A DNA stretch of 47,678 nucleotides from Welwitschia mirabilis (taxonomy: Eukaryota > Gnetophyta > Gnetopsida > Welwitschiales). Where the stretch lies: contig JBOZIK010000001.1 in the NCBI GenBank assembly GCA_051453625.1, forward strand, positions 32,737,089 to 32,784,766, read 5' to 3'. Made by a program: the position numbers and the translations under genes. Shown here piece by piece: positions 21,540-32,398 of this stretch (the stretch's first letter is position 1; each line of letters opens with the position of its first letter). A model generated the notes under the pieces. It worked only from the letters and a program-made list of their open reading frames with translations. It was not told the DNA's origin and ran no database searches.

Positions 21540-21995
21540 AAGAGTGGGAAGTAAATTCCTAGTTTTTAAAAAGGATTTCTATCCTATCCACATGTTCTAC
21601 CATTTTATTATTTGGTGATAACTTCATTGCATTAAAGATATTTAGTACTATGGTCATGTTGCCAAAGGAAATCTTCATTAATTCATTATTACAATTGATT
21701 AAGGCATTTTAAGTTGCTAAGAATGGTTTTTCTAAAATGACATGCACTTATTAGTTCATTAAATTTTCTATTTCCAAAACCACAAAGTTCATTGAAAAGT
21801 AGTAATTATTAACCCTAATGATAATTCCCTCTAAGACATCTAATGGAATTTTTATAGGGTTGTCAGCTAACTAGAGTTGGAGTTTCCTGTTTTTAAGCCC
21901 TTATAAGCCTAACTCTTTATATCTTTTATAGGGAAGTAAATTCAAATTGGCCCATAAGTCTAATAAATCTTGGTTAATTTTCTTATTTTCTATGA
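21540..21995 (-). pseudogene. G3 aspartic protease pseudogene
   Basis: Retropepsin of the Athila/Tat type, which would process the Gag-Pol polyprotein. The active-site segment reads LLDLWANLNLLPYKRYKELG from about 21970 downward; the usual D-L-G-A-S is D-L-W-A-N (21946-21960), so the catalytic Asp is present but the Gly is lost. It continues with LADNPIKIPLDVLEGIIIRV, YYFSMNFVVLEIENLMN and the flap-end motif VHVILEKPFLAT (about 21710-21750), then ALINCNNELMKISFGNMTIV. Length fits the family. Few stops compared with the RT. Confidence 0.75.
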
Positions 21996-22397
21996 TAATA
22001 TGATCATGGGGTATCTAAAGTATTTGTATTTGGATGGACATTAATTCTAAAAGATTACACTTATTTGATATACTAGAAAAGTTTTACTCTTTACATTCAT
22101 GCATCTTTTGACAGTGCACATGTCTTTAAGAAATTTTGCTTAGGAAGGTGCTTGTTTAATGGCTTCTAAAAGAGGGATTTCTACCTCTACTTTCTTGAAA
22201 ATTTCTAGAGCCTCTAATTTTTTGTTTATTATATTATTCTTTCTAAGTTATTAAGAAAAAGGTAAGCGTTCACTGTATATAGGCAAAGGTTCTTCATTCC
22301 TATCCTTTTCTTTATTTTCTATGAGGATTGGATTTTACTTCATTTTATTTTACATGAGTGCATTTTATAACTTTTCCTAGTTCCTAAGGTATATAGA
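21996..22397 (-). pseudogene. G3 gag-protease linker
   Basis: Minus strand, about 22050-22130, reads MCTVKRCMNVKSKTFLVYQI, a segment that in Athila-like elements immediately precedes the protease. The rest towards the gap at 22398 is low in recognisable motifs. Confidence 0.6.
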
Positions 22398-23050
22398 NNN
22401 NNNNNNNNNNNNNNNNNNNNNNNNNNNNNNNNNNNNNNNNNNNNNNNNNNNNNNNNNNNNNNNNNNNNNNNNNNNNNNNNNNNNNNNNNNNNNNNNNNNN
22501 NNNNNNNNNNNNNNNNNNNNNNNNNNNNNNNNNNNNNNNNNNNNNNNNNNNNNNNNNNNNNNNNNNNNNNNNNNNNNNNNNNNNNNNNNNNNNNNNNNNN
22601 NNNNNNNNNNNNNNNNNNNNNNNNNNNNNNNNNNNNNNNNNNNNNNNNNNNNNNNNNNNNNNNNNNNNNNNNNNNNNNNNNNNNNNNNNNNNNNNNNNNN
22701 NNNNNNNNNNNNNNNNNNNNNNNNNNNNNNNNNNNNNNNNNNNNNNNNNNNNNNNNNNNNNNNNNNNNNNNNNNNNNNNNNNNNNNNNNNNNNNNNNNNN
22801 NNNNNNNNNNNNNNNNNNNNNNNNNNNNNNNNNNNNNNNNNNNNNNNNNNNNNNNNNNNNNNNNNNNNNNNNNNNNNNNNNNNNNNNNNNNNNNNNNNNN
22901 NNNNNNNNNNNNNNNNNNNNNNNNNNNNNNNNNNNNNNNNNNNNNNNNNNNNNNNNNNNNNNNNNNNNNNNNNNNNNNNNNNNNNNNNNNNNNNNNNNNN
23001 NNNNNNNNNNNNNNNNNNNNNNNNNNNNNNNNNNNNNNNNNNNNNNNNNN
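22398..23050. other. Assembly gap (N) in G3
   Basis: Run of 653 N between the linker and the gag tail of G3. Confidence 0.9.
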
Positions 23051-23461
23051 TGCATTTTCTGTTTAAGGCTATTTAACATGGAGGAGTGCTATTTTAGTGA
23101 TTGCTCATGGTTTTTATTAAGTAAACTTGATTTTCCATGAACTTTCTAACTGAATTTTCAAAGGGGATGGATGAGGTTGACGTTTGGTAATTGGAAGAGA
23201 ATAAGAGGATGATGATGCATATTGGTTTCTTAGCTAATTTTAATTATCTTATTTCTAAGAAAATCTAGGTTGATTTCTCCACTCAAGGTTGTATGTATTT
23301 AAGTAGGAATCATTTCTAGGACTTTACCATCAGTGCCTTACCATGTTTACCTACTCATTTACTATATTTTGGAATAAATAAAAAGAGAGATATCTAGTAG
23401 TATCATGGTATCAATATGGCAAATCAAACATTTAGGTTTAATAACCATGGATGAGAATAGA
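23051..23461 (-). pseudogene. G3 gag C-terminal remnant
   Basis: Minus strand: a decayed Trp/Asn-rich part (about 23250-23300), then STSSIPFENSVRKFMENQVY and LIKTMSNH (about 23080-23180), matching in layout the helical C-terminal part of Athila-type Gag that follows the zinc knuckle. It is cut at 23461/23462 by the LTR of the tandem array, so the gag N-terminus and G3's 5' LTR are missing. Confidence 0.55.
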
Positions 23462-24266
23462 TGTTGTGATGCATAATTTTACAATCCTTTAGTTCTTACT
23501 TAATCCTATTAATCCCAAATAGATATATTGCAAGTAACACACTAGTATAAATGAAAGTAACCTAAATGTCATAAACCCATTGAAGGTGTGCAAAAGAAGA
23601 AGAAGTATTAATTTTTACAAAAAATATTATATCCTATTAAATCTAATGAAATGATGAGAAAATAAATACACGGTGTAATTCGAATGCAACCTACTCTATA
23701 TGAACACCTATCTAATTACCAAATTGACTTATCAGGAAGATTGGCCCTACATACCCTAAATTAGCTAGGAAGACTATCATTAATTAAGACTAACTTAAGT
23801 TATCAAGTAATTTGAATAGAATATAATGCAAGTTAATCTAAAAATGTACCTAAACTAATATTGTCAACCTTAACAAACGTTGCCCTTAAGACCTATATCG
23901 TAAGCGAAACTATCACCAAATTAAGAATAATATAAACTATAAGTATTGAAGAAATAAAATAAAAATAGAGTTTACATTAATCAAACTAGCATCTAGGTTA
24001 CAAAGTAGTCATACCTCAATGAAGGATGCACAACCCAACACCAAGGATTCATTTCTCTGCAACAATAAAGGATGGATCTTCCACACTTCGATCTCCTATC
24101 ATGAGAATTTTTGGTGTCTTTAAGATGATAAGAGGATTGAGGGAAAGACTTATTTATACAAAAATGAAAACATAATGATTACTCAATAAATAACACTCAC
24201 ATTGAAAATGTGCTTAATCTTGAAAAAGAAATAGATGAAATAGATGAAAATCGGCAAGCCATTTTA

Positions 24267-24306
24267 TTGTCATCCTAACTATCATGGGAACAACACTAGG
24301 AACGAT
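24267..24306. repeat. Hairpin repeat, decayed copy (LTR a)
   Basis: TTGTCATCC, ACTATCATGGGAA and AGGAACGATG keep order and spacing of the family; the right arm has mutated. Confidence 0.5.
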
Positions 24307-24488
24307 GCCCCATAATAACAAATGATTCATTATATTTTGGCTCCATAATAAATCTCATAATTAGCTTCAAATGTGATTTCATCTTGTACATTATCATGAA
24401 GACACTAGGGATGAAATGTCTTTAGAAAAACGGGCTCATTAGCTCCTAGTTCCAGTCCACTTCAGCATCCCAAACAACTGCTAAAGTG

Positions 24489-24530
24489 CTATCGTCCTAT
24501 CTATCATGGGAATGATAGTGGGAATGATAG
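24489..24530. repeat. Hairpin repeat (LTR a)
   Basis: CTATCGTCC (24489-24497) pairs with GGAATGATAG (24521-24530) with few mismatches; inner CTATCAT (24501-24507) pairs perfectly with ATGATAG (24512-24518). Confidence 0.7.
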
Positions 24531-24755
24531 TCTTTCTTATCTTTTCAGCTTATAATAAATCAGCCTTTTGCATCATTGATCTTCCTCTAAAGCACTAAGT
24601 ATCACAATATGTCTGAAATGCCTCTAAATATGCCAAGTTCTATGATCATCCCATTTGCTCTTTATAATCATCAGAATTACATTTAAACCTATATAAATGT
24701 CCTATAAAATGACTCATAATATTCCATTAAGTACACACAATTTGGTAGTGTATCA

Positions 24756-24768
24756 TATCCCCTTACTT
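24756..24768 (-). promoter_or_regulatory. G1 polypurine tract
   Basis: On the minus strand AAGTAAGGGGATA ends exactly at the LTR start. It marks the 3' LTR boundary. The broader context, with CTTAGCCTTGT and CTGACAAA, is shared with the corresponding side of the middle LTR. Confidence 0.65.
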
Positions 24769-26389
24769 AGCCTTGTTAATCACTGACAAAATGAGGTGAA
24801 TAACTACGATTGTGAGCCAAATTATCTTAAACAAAATAAATAAATTCAAAAATTATAAAATAGGCTTGTAAATAAATTCAAACATATCATAGAGTAGAAT
24901 CAAATGTAGCGCATCATGTGTATCAAGTGAAAATCACAAAAATTATGTCTCATAAAAACTCTAAAATGACCCCATAATTTTTTTAAATAAAAATTATAAA
25001 AATAAGTCCTATCACCCTCAAGAAAAATAATATCTCTTGTGTTAGCTAATGGAGAAAATAAATCATGCAAAAATCAATATGTCTAAACAAGAAGGTGGAC
25101 AATGGATTTTTTTTAAAATTTTATAAAAATTAAATTTTGACAGTCGATAAATTAAGTTCAAAGCTTAGTGTAGAAGTGTTAGATTTAAAAAATAAATATT
25201 TGGAGAAGATTCTAACAAATATGAAATGTGAATTATGAAAAGATTAAATAATGAAAATGTGCTAAGTGGGATGAAGTAAGTTTATGAGTGCCCAATAAAT
25301 GTGCTTTAACAAAAATAATTATGAATAGTGTGTAGGACTCTAAAAGACTAAAAATGAACATCAAAAAATTTGTAGGGAAACTCATCTAATTAGGAAATTA
25401 GCTTTTTATTTAAAACTAAACAAGAAAACTATTGAATGTTAAGGTTCTAAAATGATAAGAAAATATGGAAATGACTTTGAAATAACTAATTAAATAATGA
25501 AAGAAAAACAAAATGAAAAATAGACATTAAGAGTATGAAAAAGATAGTATACCTACCCTAAATTCTAACCTAGCAGATTTATATGGAAGAAATCATAACA
25601 TCACTTGATTTAAAATGCATAACTAAATGCATAACTCTGTAAAGTTCTATTTAATAAGGAAGTGGTTATGAAAATGTTAAAAATCAAATGAGCTAAATAA
25701 TGATTGATAATATTAAAGAGTTTCCTAGATATGAACTTACCTACTAACATCTTAAAATACACATGAATCCTCAAAAGTGAAATGATCAATATGAAAAGAC
25801 TAACAGTCTAAAGTCATGCTTTTGATGATACCAAGAATACCACTAATCCCATAGCTTTAAATTATGGTCAACTAACCTCCCAGTGGAGTTCTCACAGCTA
25901 CCATATCACACTAGAAAAGGCTTCTCTTGGGAAAATTTACCCTAGTGTGCCTACGGTAGGACATCATGATAACCATGTTTTTAAGCTAGTTTAGATATGA
26001 AACATCATGATCTTATTTTCTCTCTGTCTCTCTCCTTTATTTTTTTTACCCCTTTTTTTTTAAAGAAATAGATAAATTCCACATGATCATACAGCCTAAA
26101 AGATAAAGGTAAAGTTGTGAGATGAAAGAGAGAAAAGAACATACCTAAATACTCAAAGACCTTTCACTTTTAAGAAAAACATAAAAAATAAAGAAAATTC
26201 CTTTAAAATAAAGCTCATAAACATGTGAATGTCTTATGATTAGATGAATCTAATATTACCACTATAAAATTCCCAAGTACAAAGAGTAGTCATGAAAATA
26301 AAATAAATACATAAGTCATGTTTAAAAAAAAATGATTAACTAGCATCATAAGATCCTCGAAAGGAATAAGCTAAGGAAAAGTTCAAATA
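24769..26389 (-). other. G1 3' internal non-coding region
   Basis: No ORF recognised on either strand. By eye it is related to 35300-37444 of G2 (for example the ATCATGTG...AAACTCTAA segment near 24915 and 35338, and the stretch before 26000). A long purine run lies at 26015-26061 on the minus strand. Confidence 0.6.
26015..26061 (-). promoter_or_regulatory. Internal purine-rich tract of G1
   Basis: Almost unbroken pyrimidine run on the plus strand (CTCTCTGTCTCTCTCC, then T and C runs), hence polypurine on the element's coding strand, roughly 330 bases after the end of pol. G2 has a counterpart at 37101-37127 in the same relative place. Confidence 0.5.
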
Positions 26390-27690
26390 ATGGTAGGGAA
26401 GAAGTCCTCCTCATTAAGGGAAACTATAAGACATGTGCTTCTATTATGTTCAAGGTTGCATCAAAAGGTTGCTTGTATGTTTTCAACCTTTGTCCCTTAA
26501 CTTTCTGAATCTCTTTAGGGGATAAGTCAGAAATATCAATAGAGCCATTAGAATGTACTTTATTAACAAGGTAAGGACCTAAACGTTTTGAGGTCAAATT
26601 GTTATGTAGAAGATGTACTCTAGTATTGTATAACAGAACTAATTAACTAGGTTCAAACTTCTTATGGATTAACTTTTTATCATTTATGAACTTATTTTGG
26701 GCTCTATGAATAAGTTGATGATGAATAGCTCAAGTTTATTTTATCTAAATGATCTAATTGAGATAAATGAGTTTTAAGATTTTCTTCCAAATTTACAATA
26801 TTAAGTTAATGTGTAGAATAATAGAAATTATAATAAACATCAACAGGTGAAATATAAACTTTACCATATACAAGTCCATAAGGTGAGAAACTAAGAGAAT
26901 TATACCAAGTAGTACAGTAAGCCAAAGAACATCATTAATTTTAAAATTCCAAGATTTATTATTTGTAGAGACAAATTTTTTAAAGCATTTTTAATTTCTC
27001 TATTGGCATTTTCAGCTTCTCCATTGGTTTATAAATAGTAAGCATAAGCTACTCTATGTTTTATTCCAATTGATAAAAGAAGTTTCTTAAAAAGATGACT
27101 AATAAAATGAGTTTCTTGATCACTAATGATTATACAAGGAAAGCAANNNNNNNNNNNNNNNNNNNNNNNNNNNNNNNNNNNNNNNNNNNNNNNNNNNNNN
27201 NNNNNNNNNNNNNNNNNNNNNNNNNNNNNNNNNNNNNCATCAATAGCTATTAAAATATAATTTTTATCTTTAGAAGGTGGTTTAATTGTGCCTATGAAAT
27301 TGATTCCCTAATAATCAAAAGGTTCACACTAAAAAATAGGTTTAAGGGGCATTTCCTTATAATCATAAAAGGCTATCATAACATTAACATGCATCACATC
27401 TTCTAGCATAATCGAAAGAGTCCTAAAGAATACTAGGCCAATAAAATCTAGAGTGAAGAATTTTCATGACTATTTTTTAACCAATAAAATTTCCACCACA
27501 AATACCACTATGATAAAGATGAAGGATATTAGATTTTTTCCATTTTGGCATACATTTTCTCATAATTTTATCCTTACACCTATGATAAATATGGAGTTCT
27601 ATCCACTCATAATCACCTATCCTATATATAAAAGATTTTTTTTTTAAATTGTGGCTCTAATTTCATGGTGTTTTCTAAGTAATAACATAA
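26390..27690 (-). pseudogene. G1 integrase pseudogene
   Basis: Minus strand. The core contains IISDQETHFISHLFKKLLL with the second catalytic Asp (27119-27121) and TNGEAENANREIKNALK with the Glu (27011-27013), both retained. The C-terminal part reads LTSKRLGPYLVNKVHSNGSI, DISDLSPKEIQKVKGQRLK and TYKQPFDATLN, ending near 26390 with one internal stop and probably a frameshift. A 91-base gap (27147-27237) removes part of the core including the region of the first Asp. The order after RNase H is as in Ty3/Gypsy elements. Confidence 0.8.
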
Positions 27691-28190
27691 TTAAAAATAT
27701 CAGTATATCATGAAGGGGGATGAGTAGAAGATATAGTAAATAGTTGTTCATTAATAAAAAGATCATTANNNNNNNNNNAAGAAGAAGAGAGGTGTGATAA
27801 GTGATATACTACATTTTTGTGTTTTCCTTCCTTATCTATGATGGTGAGATTAAGTTTTTGCATTAACAGGATCCATTTAATCAACCTAGCACTATAATCT
27901 TTCTTAGTCATCAAGTATTTAATCACCGCATGGTCTGTATAGATGTTTGTATGAAAGCCTAAAAGATAATTTCTAAGATTATTGAGGCAAAAGATTATGG
28001 CTAACATTTCTCTCTTGGTAGTTGTGTAATTTGTTTAAGCTTTGAACAATGTTTTACTATGATACAATATGACTTTAAAATCATTTTCATATTTCTGTCT
28101 AAGCACTCCACTTATAGTAACATTACTGGCATAACACATTAGCTCAGAATCCTTATCCTAGTTGGGTCTTATTACAGTAGGTGTGAAAGA
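27691..28190 (-). pseudogene. G1 RNase H pseudogene
   Basis: An open minus-strand stretch (27708-28007, 99 codons, crossing a 10-base gap) reads LAIIFCLNNLRNYLLGFHTN, IYTDHAVIKYLMTKKDYSAR, LIKWILLMQKLNLTIIDKEG and VVYHLSHL. The TDH and the end VxYHLS (usually ADHLS) are the Gypsy RNase H hallmarks. It degrades the RNA strand during reverse transcription. The preceding part to 28190 has stops. Confidence 0.85.
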
Positions 28191-29130
28191 AATTTTTTAA
28201 CAAGATTTGTTTCATTTAAATTTTGATTTATATGGCTTTATAGATTTTAGCATCATCTTATATGAAGCAATGGTAAAAACCACAATTTCTAAGAAAAGAT
28301 TAAATTTGTTTAACATTAGTTAGAGGAGTTAAGTCTTTAATGATGCTTACTTTATCATAGTCCATCTTAATTCCTTTTTTAGAAATGTAATAACCTAGAA
28401 CTATTCCATTATCAATTAAAAATAAGCTATTTTTCCCACTTAAATGAAGGTCACACTCTATACGTCTATTAAGGACTTTTTCTAATCTTTCTAATATTTG
28501 ATCAAAGGTTTTTCCAAAGATTGAAAAGTCATCCATAAATATTTCTATCGAATTCTCTAACATGTTTGAAAGAATACCTATCATAGAACATTGAAAGATT
28601 CTAGGAGTNNNNNNNNNNGTTATTCAATCCAAAAGGCATTCTTCTAAAAGTAAATGTCCTGAAAGATAAAGTAAAATTTATTTTAGCCTAGTCTTCACTA
28701 GCTATTCAAACCTAGATATAGCCACTATATTCATCTAAAAAGTAGTAAAAAAACATGTCCCTAAATTCTATCAAGTATCTGGTTAATAAAGGATAGCGAA
28801 TAATGATTCTTTTTCATGCCTTCATTAAGTATTCTAAAATCTATGCATACTCTCCATTTTCCATACTTTTTTGGTATTATAGTTAAGGGACTAACCCATT
28901 CACTATTTGATATAGCATAAATGATTCTAGCATCCATTAATCTAATAATTTTGTCCTTAACTACTTGTTTAAGTGCTATATTTAATCTTATTTTCAGTTT
29001 CCTAATAGGTTTTGAGTTTTTCTCAAGATATATTTTATGCTAAACAATAGAAGAAGGAATGGTTGATAAATCTTTATGAGACCATGTGAATTCATTAACT
29101 TTAGAATTGAAAAGAGATTAAGATTGATTC
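28191..29130 (-). pseudogene. G1 reverse transcriptase pseudogene
   Basis: Minus strand. A 94-codon open part (28300-28584) holds MIGILSNMLENSIEIFMDDF, with the catalytic MDD intact (GATGAC at 28528-28533), then SIFGKTFDQILERLEKVL, GIVLGYYISKKGIKMDYDKV and IKDLTPLTNV. The fingers and palm region lies at about 28620-28900, where stops and shifts accumulate (for example the region around 28830-28900). A 10-base gap is at 28609-28618. Typical Athila/Tat RT order, downstream of the protease. Confidence 0.85.
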
Positions 29131-29644
29131 TTGTTCAAGAAAGAGGTTTTTATTGATTATTAAAGGTTTATTCTAACCATTACAAAGAAATATATACTTT
29201 AGTCCACTAGGTGGATTTTTTAGATTTAGAGTAAGATTTCAGTTTCTGTTACAAACTCATTAATTTTAACCATTATCTCATACTATTATCTAGATGTCAG
29301 TAGTGCCTTGCCTCAAAGTGTAACTTTCTATTTATTTTTAATAGTTATACTTTCTTACAAACCAAGGGTTTTGTTTATTCCTCATTCTAATATAAAACAT
29401 CATTTTTTTAATGCTTGAAGTTGAATGTATCAAAAGCTTTTAAGTTTTCTATCTCAAATGGATCATCATATAGTGTAGATTCATGTAACTTTAGCTATCT
29501 TTCTTCAAGCAGACAATGCTGCAAGAATAAGATTAATTTAATTTCATTTTTTATGCTCCATTCATCAACTTGGCCTTTCCTAGATATATCAAAAACTCTA
29601 ATTGTAAAATTTTTATTCTCTAAATGACACTCCATCATCTTAGT

Positions 29645-29960
29645 TCATGTAACGATAATGCAATGGACTGTTGCACAGAATGCTTTTCCTAGAAGTAATG
29701 GATAACATCTTTTATGTTCGACTTCTATTACAACTACATCTATAAGGTAGAATACCTCTTTAATTTGAATCACTAAATATTTTATAACTTCTAAGGATTT
29801 ATTAACTAATGTATTTGCTAATTCCAAGATAATTCGAGTAGGCTTTATTCTACATTCTAAATTGAGTCTCTTACAAATGTGTAATGGCATAATGTTGACA
29901 CCTGTTTCAATGTCTTAAAACCCTTTTCATTCTTTTATTTCCCTCTAATATGGCACTAAT
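29645..29960 (-). pseudogene. G1 aspartic protease pseudogene
   Basis: The active-site segment reads D-I-E-T-G-V-N-I-M-P (D at 29912-29914); G2 at the same place has D-I-G-V-G, so G1 has replaced the Gly by Glu. It continues as an 81-codon open frame at 29645-29890 with PTRIILELANTLVNKSLEVI, FYLIDVVVIEVEH and CYPLLLGKAFCATVHCIIV, the flap and hydrophobic end of Athila-type retropepsin. Between it and the RT (about 29130-29640) is a poorly conserved spacer with a trace of the hairpin family near 29280-29310. Confidence 0.8.
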
Positions 29961-30744
29961 GGTTGCTATCTCTGGATCCTTAAATTTTGGAGATTTTTGT
30001 AAGACTAAGTTGGTTAGGGATTGAGCTAAAAAGGCTTTACTATGTATAGTTTATTTTTATTTTCTTCTTATTAAGTCTTTCCATAACTTAGAATACTTTG
30101 GACTTTCTTATCAAAGTTTCCAAAATAGTAAGTTTATACTCACAATTTGCATTAAGGTTTTAAGATGTTCATCAACAATTGGATTAGTATTAAGCTTATC
30201 AAGCCAATGGATAACTGGTTTTTTATCTATTTCTTGAGAAGAATTTTTTTCTACTTTTATCATTTAAGAAAGAAGGGAATTTATGATTTTTTTAATATTT
30301 TAATATCCTCTTATTCCTTATCATATCTATTGTTATTTTGGGAGGTTGATGCTTCATAAGGAGGAGGGTTTTCTTTATTTCCACTTTGTGTTACAACCTT
30401 ATAATCTTTTCTTACTTTATTAGGTCTAGTAGAGGTTGTGTTGCTAATAATTCTTGCAGTCTTTGGTTTGCCAACATGGTTTTTTAGAGGACATTTACTA
30501 AATTTTCAATGTTGGAGTTTGTATTTTCTTGTGATTTTCTAAGTTCATCTATAGAATTTCTAAGTGAATCATTTTGATGTTGAAAGTTTGATGAACTTGG
30601 TTGAAAGTTTATATTTTTAAAATGACTATTGAAGAGTTGAATATTGGTTTGAAAGTTTTTGAACTTGTTGTCAAAGGTTTAAAATTTAGATCGTGCATGC
30701 ATCCTAGGTTGTAATTATTTTTGGTACTAATTTGGATTTTGGTT
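29961..30744 (-). pseudogene. G1 gag-protease linker
   Basis: Decayed coding linker including KAFLAQSLTNLVLQKSPKFK (about 29980-30040) just before the protease. It aligns with the linkers of G2 (41470-42330) and G4 (1-235). Confidence 0.6.
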
Positions 30745-31960
30745 TTAGAAGTTTGAAAATTTTTTATTGAAAGCACAAGCTTCTTCATATATTCTTTCCT
30801 TAGAGGTTGGTAGCAAAGGACACTCCTTAGTTATATGATAGTTATCTTCACATAAGTTACATATTGGCAAAACACTCTTTTTAGTTGCTAATTTTGTATC
30901 TAGAATCATCCCAGTATATTTCTCCAAAGTTGTTTTAAAGTCATTAATTAAATTTATAGATTCAGTTTCTATTTTATCTACATTCTTTTCTTATTTTATT
31001 TCTTTAAAATATTTAATGATTTGAACTACAGTGTAGTTGTCTCTTGATGTTGGTTTTAGCCAAGTTTGGCTTACCTCAAAAAGTTCTTGTAATGTTTTCC
31101 AAGCATTTTCTAATGTGAGATTCATTAGGTTTTCACCACAAGAAAAATCTCCGACTTATTTTGTTTGGCTGTTTAATCCACTATAAAAGTAATCTATTAA
31201 TTCATCTCATGTGAATGCATCTATTGGATTAGAATGAATTGCAATAAAGAATCGTTCATAAGTGAAAGCATAATATTTATTTGGTTGTTGTTGGAGGTTA
31301 GTTACTTCTTTATTTCTCTTCCTAATGGTTCCTTCACTTATAAATCTCTTAATAAAATCTTCCTAAACTTGATTTCATGTTTTTAAACTCTTGTGAGGTA
31401 TAGTTCTTAACCAAAGTTTTGCATTTTGTTTCAACATAATGGAGAAAATGACCATATGGGCATAATCACTAATTCTTTTCTTTTTGTTTCTAGAGGTAAA
31501 AACTAACTATTTAATGTTAACAATGTGTTGGAAGGGATCCTCATCATTTTCACTACTAAATATGGGATAAGCATTTAAATTTAAAATTTAACATCATCTC
31601 CTAAGGGTAAATCAAAAGGAGTTTAGATCTCACATTTTTTATTGGCTATTAGTTCTTTAGGAGTATAAGTTGCATTAGGATAAGGGGTTAAATACCCTAT
31701 GACTTATTTTTATTTTTGTGTAGTGTTTAACATTTTAAAACTATCTTCTTCTAAATTATTTTCTATAAAATATTCCTTCATGGAATCAAGTTCTAAAAAA
31801 ATAAAGTCAGAAGGGATATTGTATGCTCTTGGTATTGCATATCTGATTCTAATTTGAAGTCGACTAATCCTTTTCTGATATTCTCTTCTATCAGCAGCCT
31901 TTCTTTCTGATATTTGTTTTTTAAATTCACCATATCATAGCATACTTTAGACAGAAAATA
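30745..31960 (-). pseudogene. G1 gag pseudogene with zinc knuckle
   Basis: Minus strand. A candidate Met lies at 31733. Downstream come PKELIANKKCEI and TPFDLPLGDDVKF, then the capsid core with YAFTYERFFIAIHSNPID (about 31210-31270) and SCGGENLMNLTLENAWK (about 31100-31150). The knuckle at 30820-30861 is intact in the open frame 30745-30927: C-N-L-C-E-D-N-Y-H-I-T-K-E-C, spacing CX2CX4HX4C. Upstream of 31733 a coil-like part (KYQKERLLIEENIRKGLVDF, about 31850-31915, and IPSDFIFLELDSMKEYF in another frame) corresponds to the gag N-terminal segment of G2, so the original start is probably near 31940. Confidence 0.8.
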
Positions 31961-31990
31961 GAAAAAAAAAAAACTAAAAAACAACTAATA

Positions 31991-32030
31991 GTTGTCTGTT
32001 TGGTTGTGGGGACAACACAAGGAATGATAA
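31991..32030. repeat. Hairpin repeat (G1 leader, copy 1)
   Basis: GTTGTC (31991-31996) pairs exactly with GACAAC (32011-32016); further GGAATGAT residues follow. A rearranged member of the family. Confidence 0.5.
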
Positions 32031-32092
32031 TCATTTAAAAAAATAGCATATTACTAAAATAGAAAAATTATCATAAATAGAAATTTAGGCTA

Positions 32093-32131
32093 CTATCCAC
32101 CTTGTCGTGGGAATGATAGTGAGGATGATAG
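32093..32131. repeat. Hairpin repeat (G1 leader, copy 2)
   Basis: CTATCCACC at the left and GAGGATGATAG at the right form the outer arm, with GTCGTGGGAATGATAG in between. Same size and spacing as the copy at 24489-24530. Confidence 0.55.
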
Positions 32132-32191
32132 TATTTTTATTACAATTACCAAAAAAAAATTATAGAAAAAATAAATTCAAAAAATCTGTAA

Positions 32192-32230
32192 CTATCATTC
32201 TTAGTGTCATGTGGATGTCCTAGGGGACAG
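32192..32230. repeat. Hairpin repeat (G1 leader, copy 3)
   Basis: CTATCATTC, GTGTCATGTGGATG and CTAGGGGACAG in family order; partial pairing only. Confidence 0.5.
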
Positions 32231-32377
32231 CAGTACTTATTAAAGCTATGGAAAACAAAAATTATAGAAATAAATCTACTAAACTATAATAAAAATATAG
32301 CACTATTTCAAATAATCGGAATTAAAATTCAAGGTACTTAACTAATATAATAACAATCCTTCAACTCCTTGTGGCCT

Positions 32378-32395
32378 TCCCCAACAACAGCGCCA
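32378..32395 (-). promoter_or_regulatory. G1 primer-binding site, tRNA-Asp type
   Basis: Minus strand TGGCGCTGTTGTTGGGGA, starting 3 bases after the LTR end. It matches the tRNA-Asp primer complement at 15 of 18 positions and all three differences are C-to-T. The best-preserved primer site in the window. Confidence 0.8.
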
Positions 32396-32398
32396 AGA

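Larger units (their letters stand above)
20141..23461 (-). mobile_element. Gypsy element G3 (Athila-like), internal fragment
   Basis: Minus-strand Gypsy sequence from a family different from G1/G2/G4. In element order: gag tail (23051-23461), 653-base gap, gag-protease linker (about 22050-22397), protease (about 21540-21995), RT (20141-21290). No LTR, primer site, RNase H or integrase is visible. The left side stops at the gap 20041-20140; the right side stops exactly where the LTR of the tandem array begins (23462). Confidence 0.8.
23462..24755 (-). repeat. Array LTR a (3' LTR of G1)
   Basis: 1294 bp from TGTTGTGATGCATAATTTT to GGTAGTGTATCA. Matches LTR c along its length (for example ATTACCAAATTGACTTATCA at about 23717 and its relative at about 44246). 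Carries hairpin repeats at 24267-24306 and 24489-24530. Confidence 0.8.

Noticed and set aside
31793-31984. Minus-strand frame starting with a Phe/Leu-rich run, resembling a signal peptide
   Set aside because: The hydrophobic start is a translated poly-A/T run in the leader; only the later coil-like part is conserved in G2 and G4.
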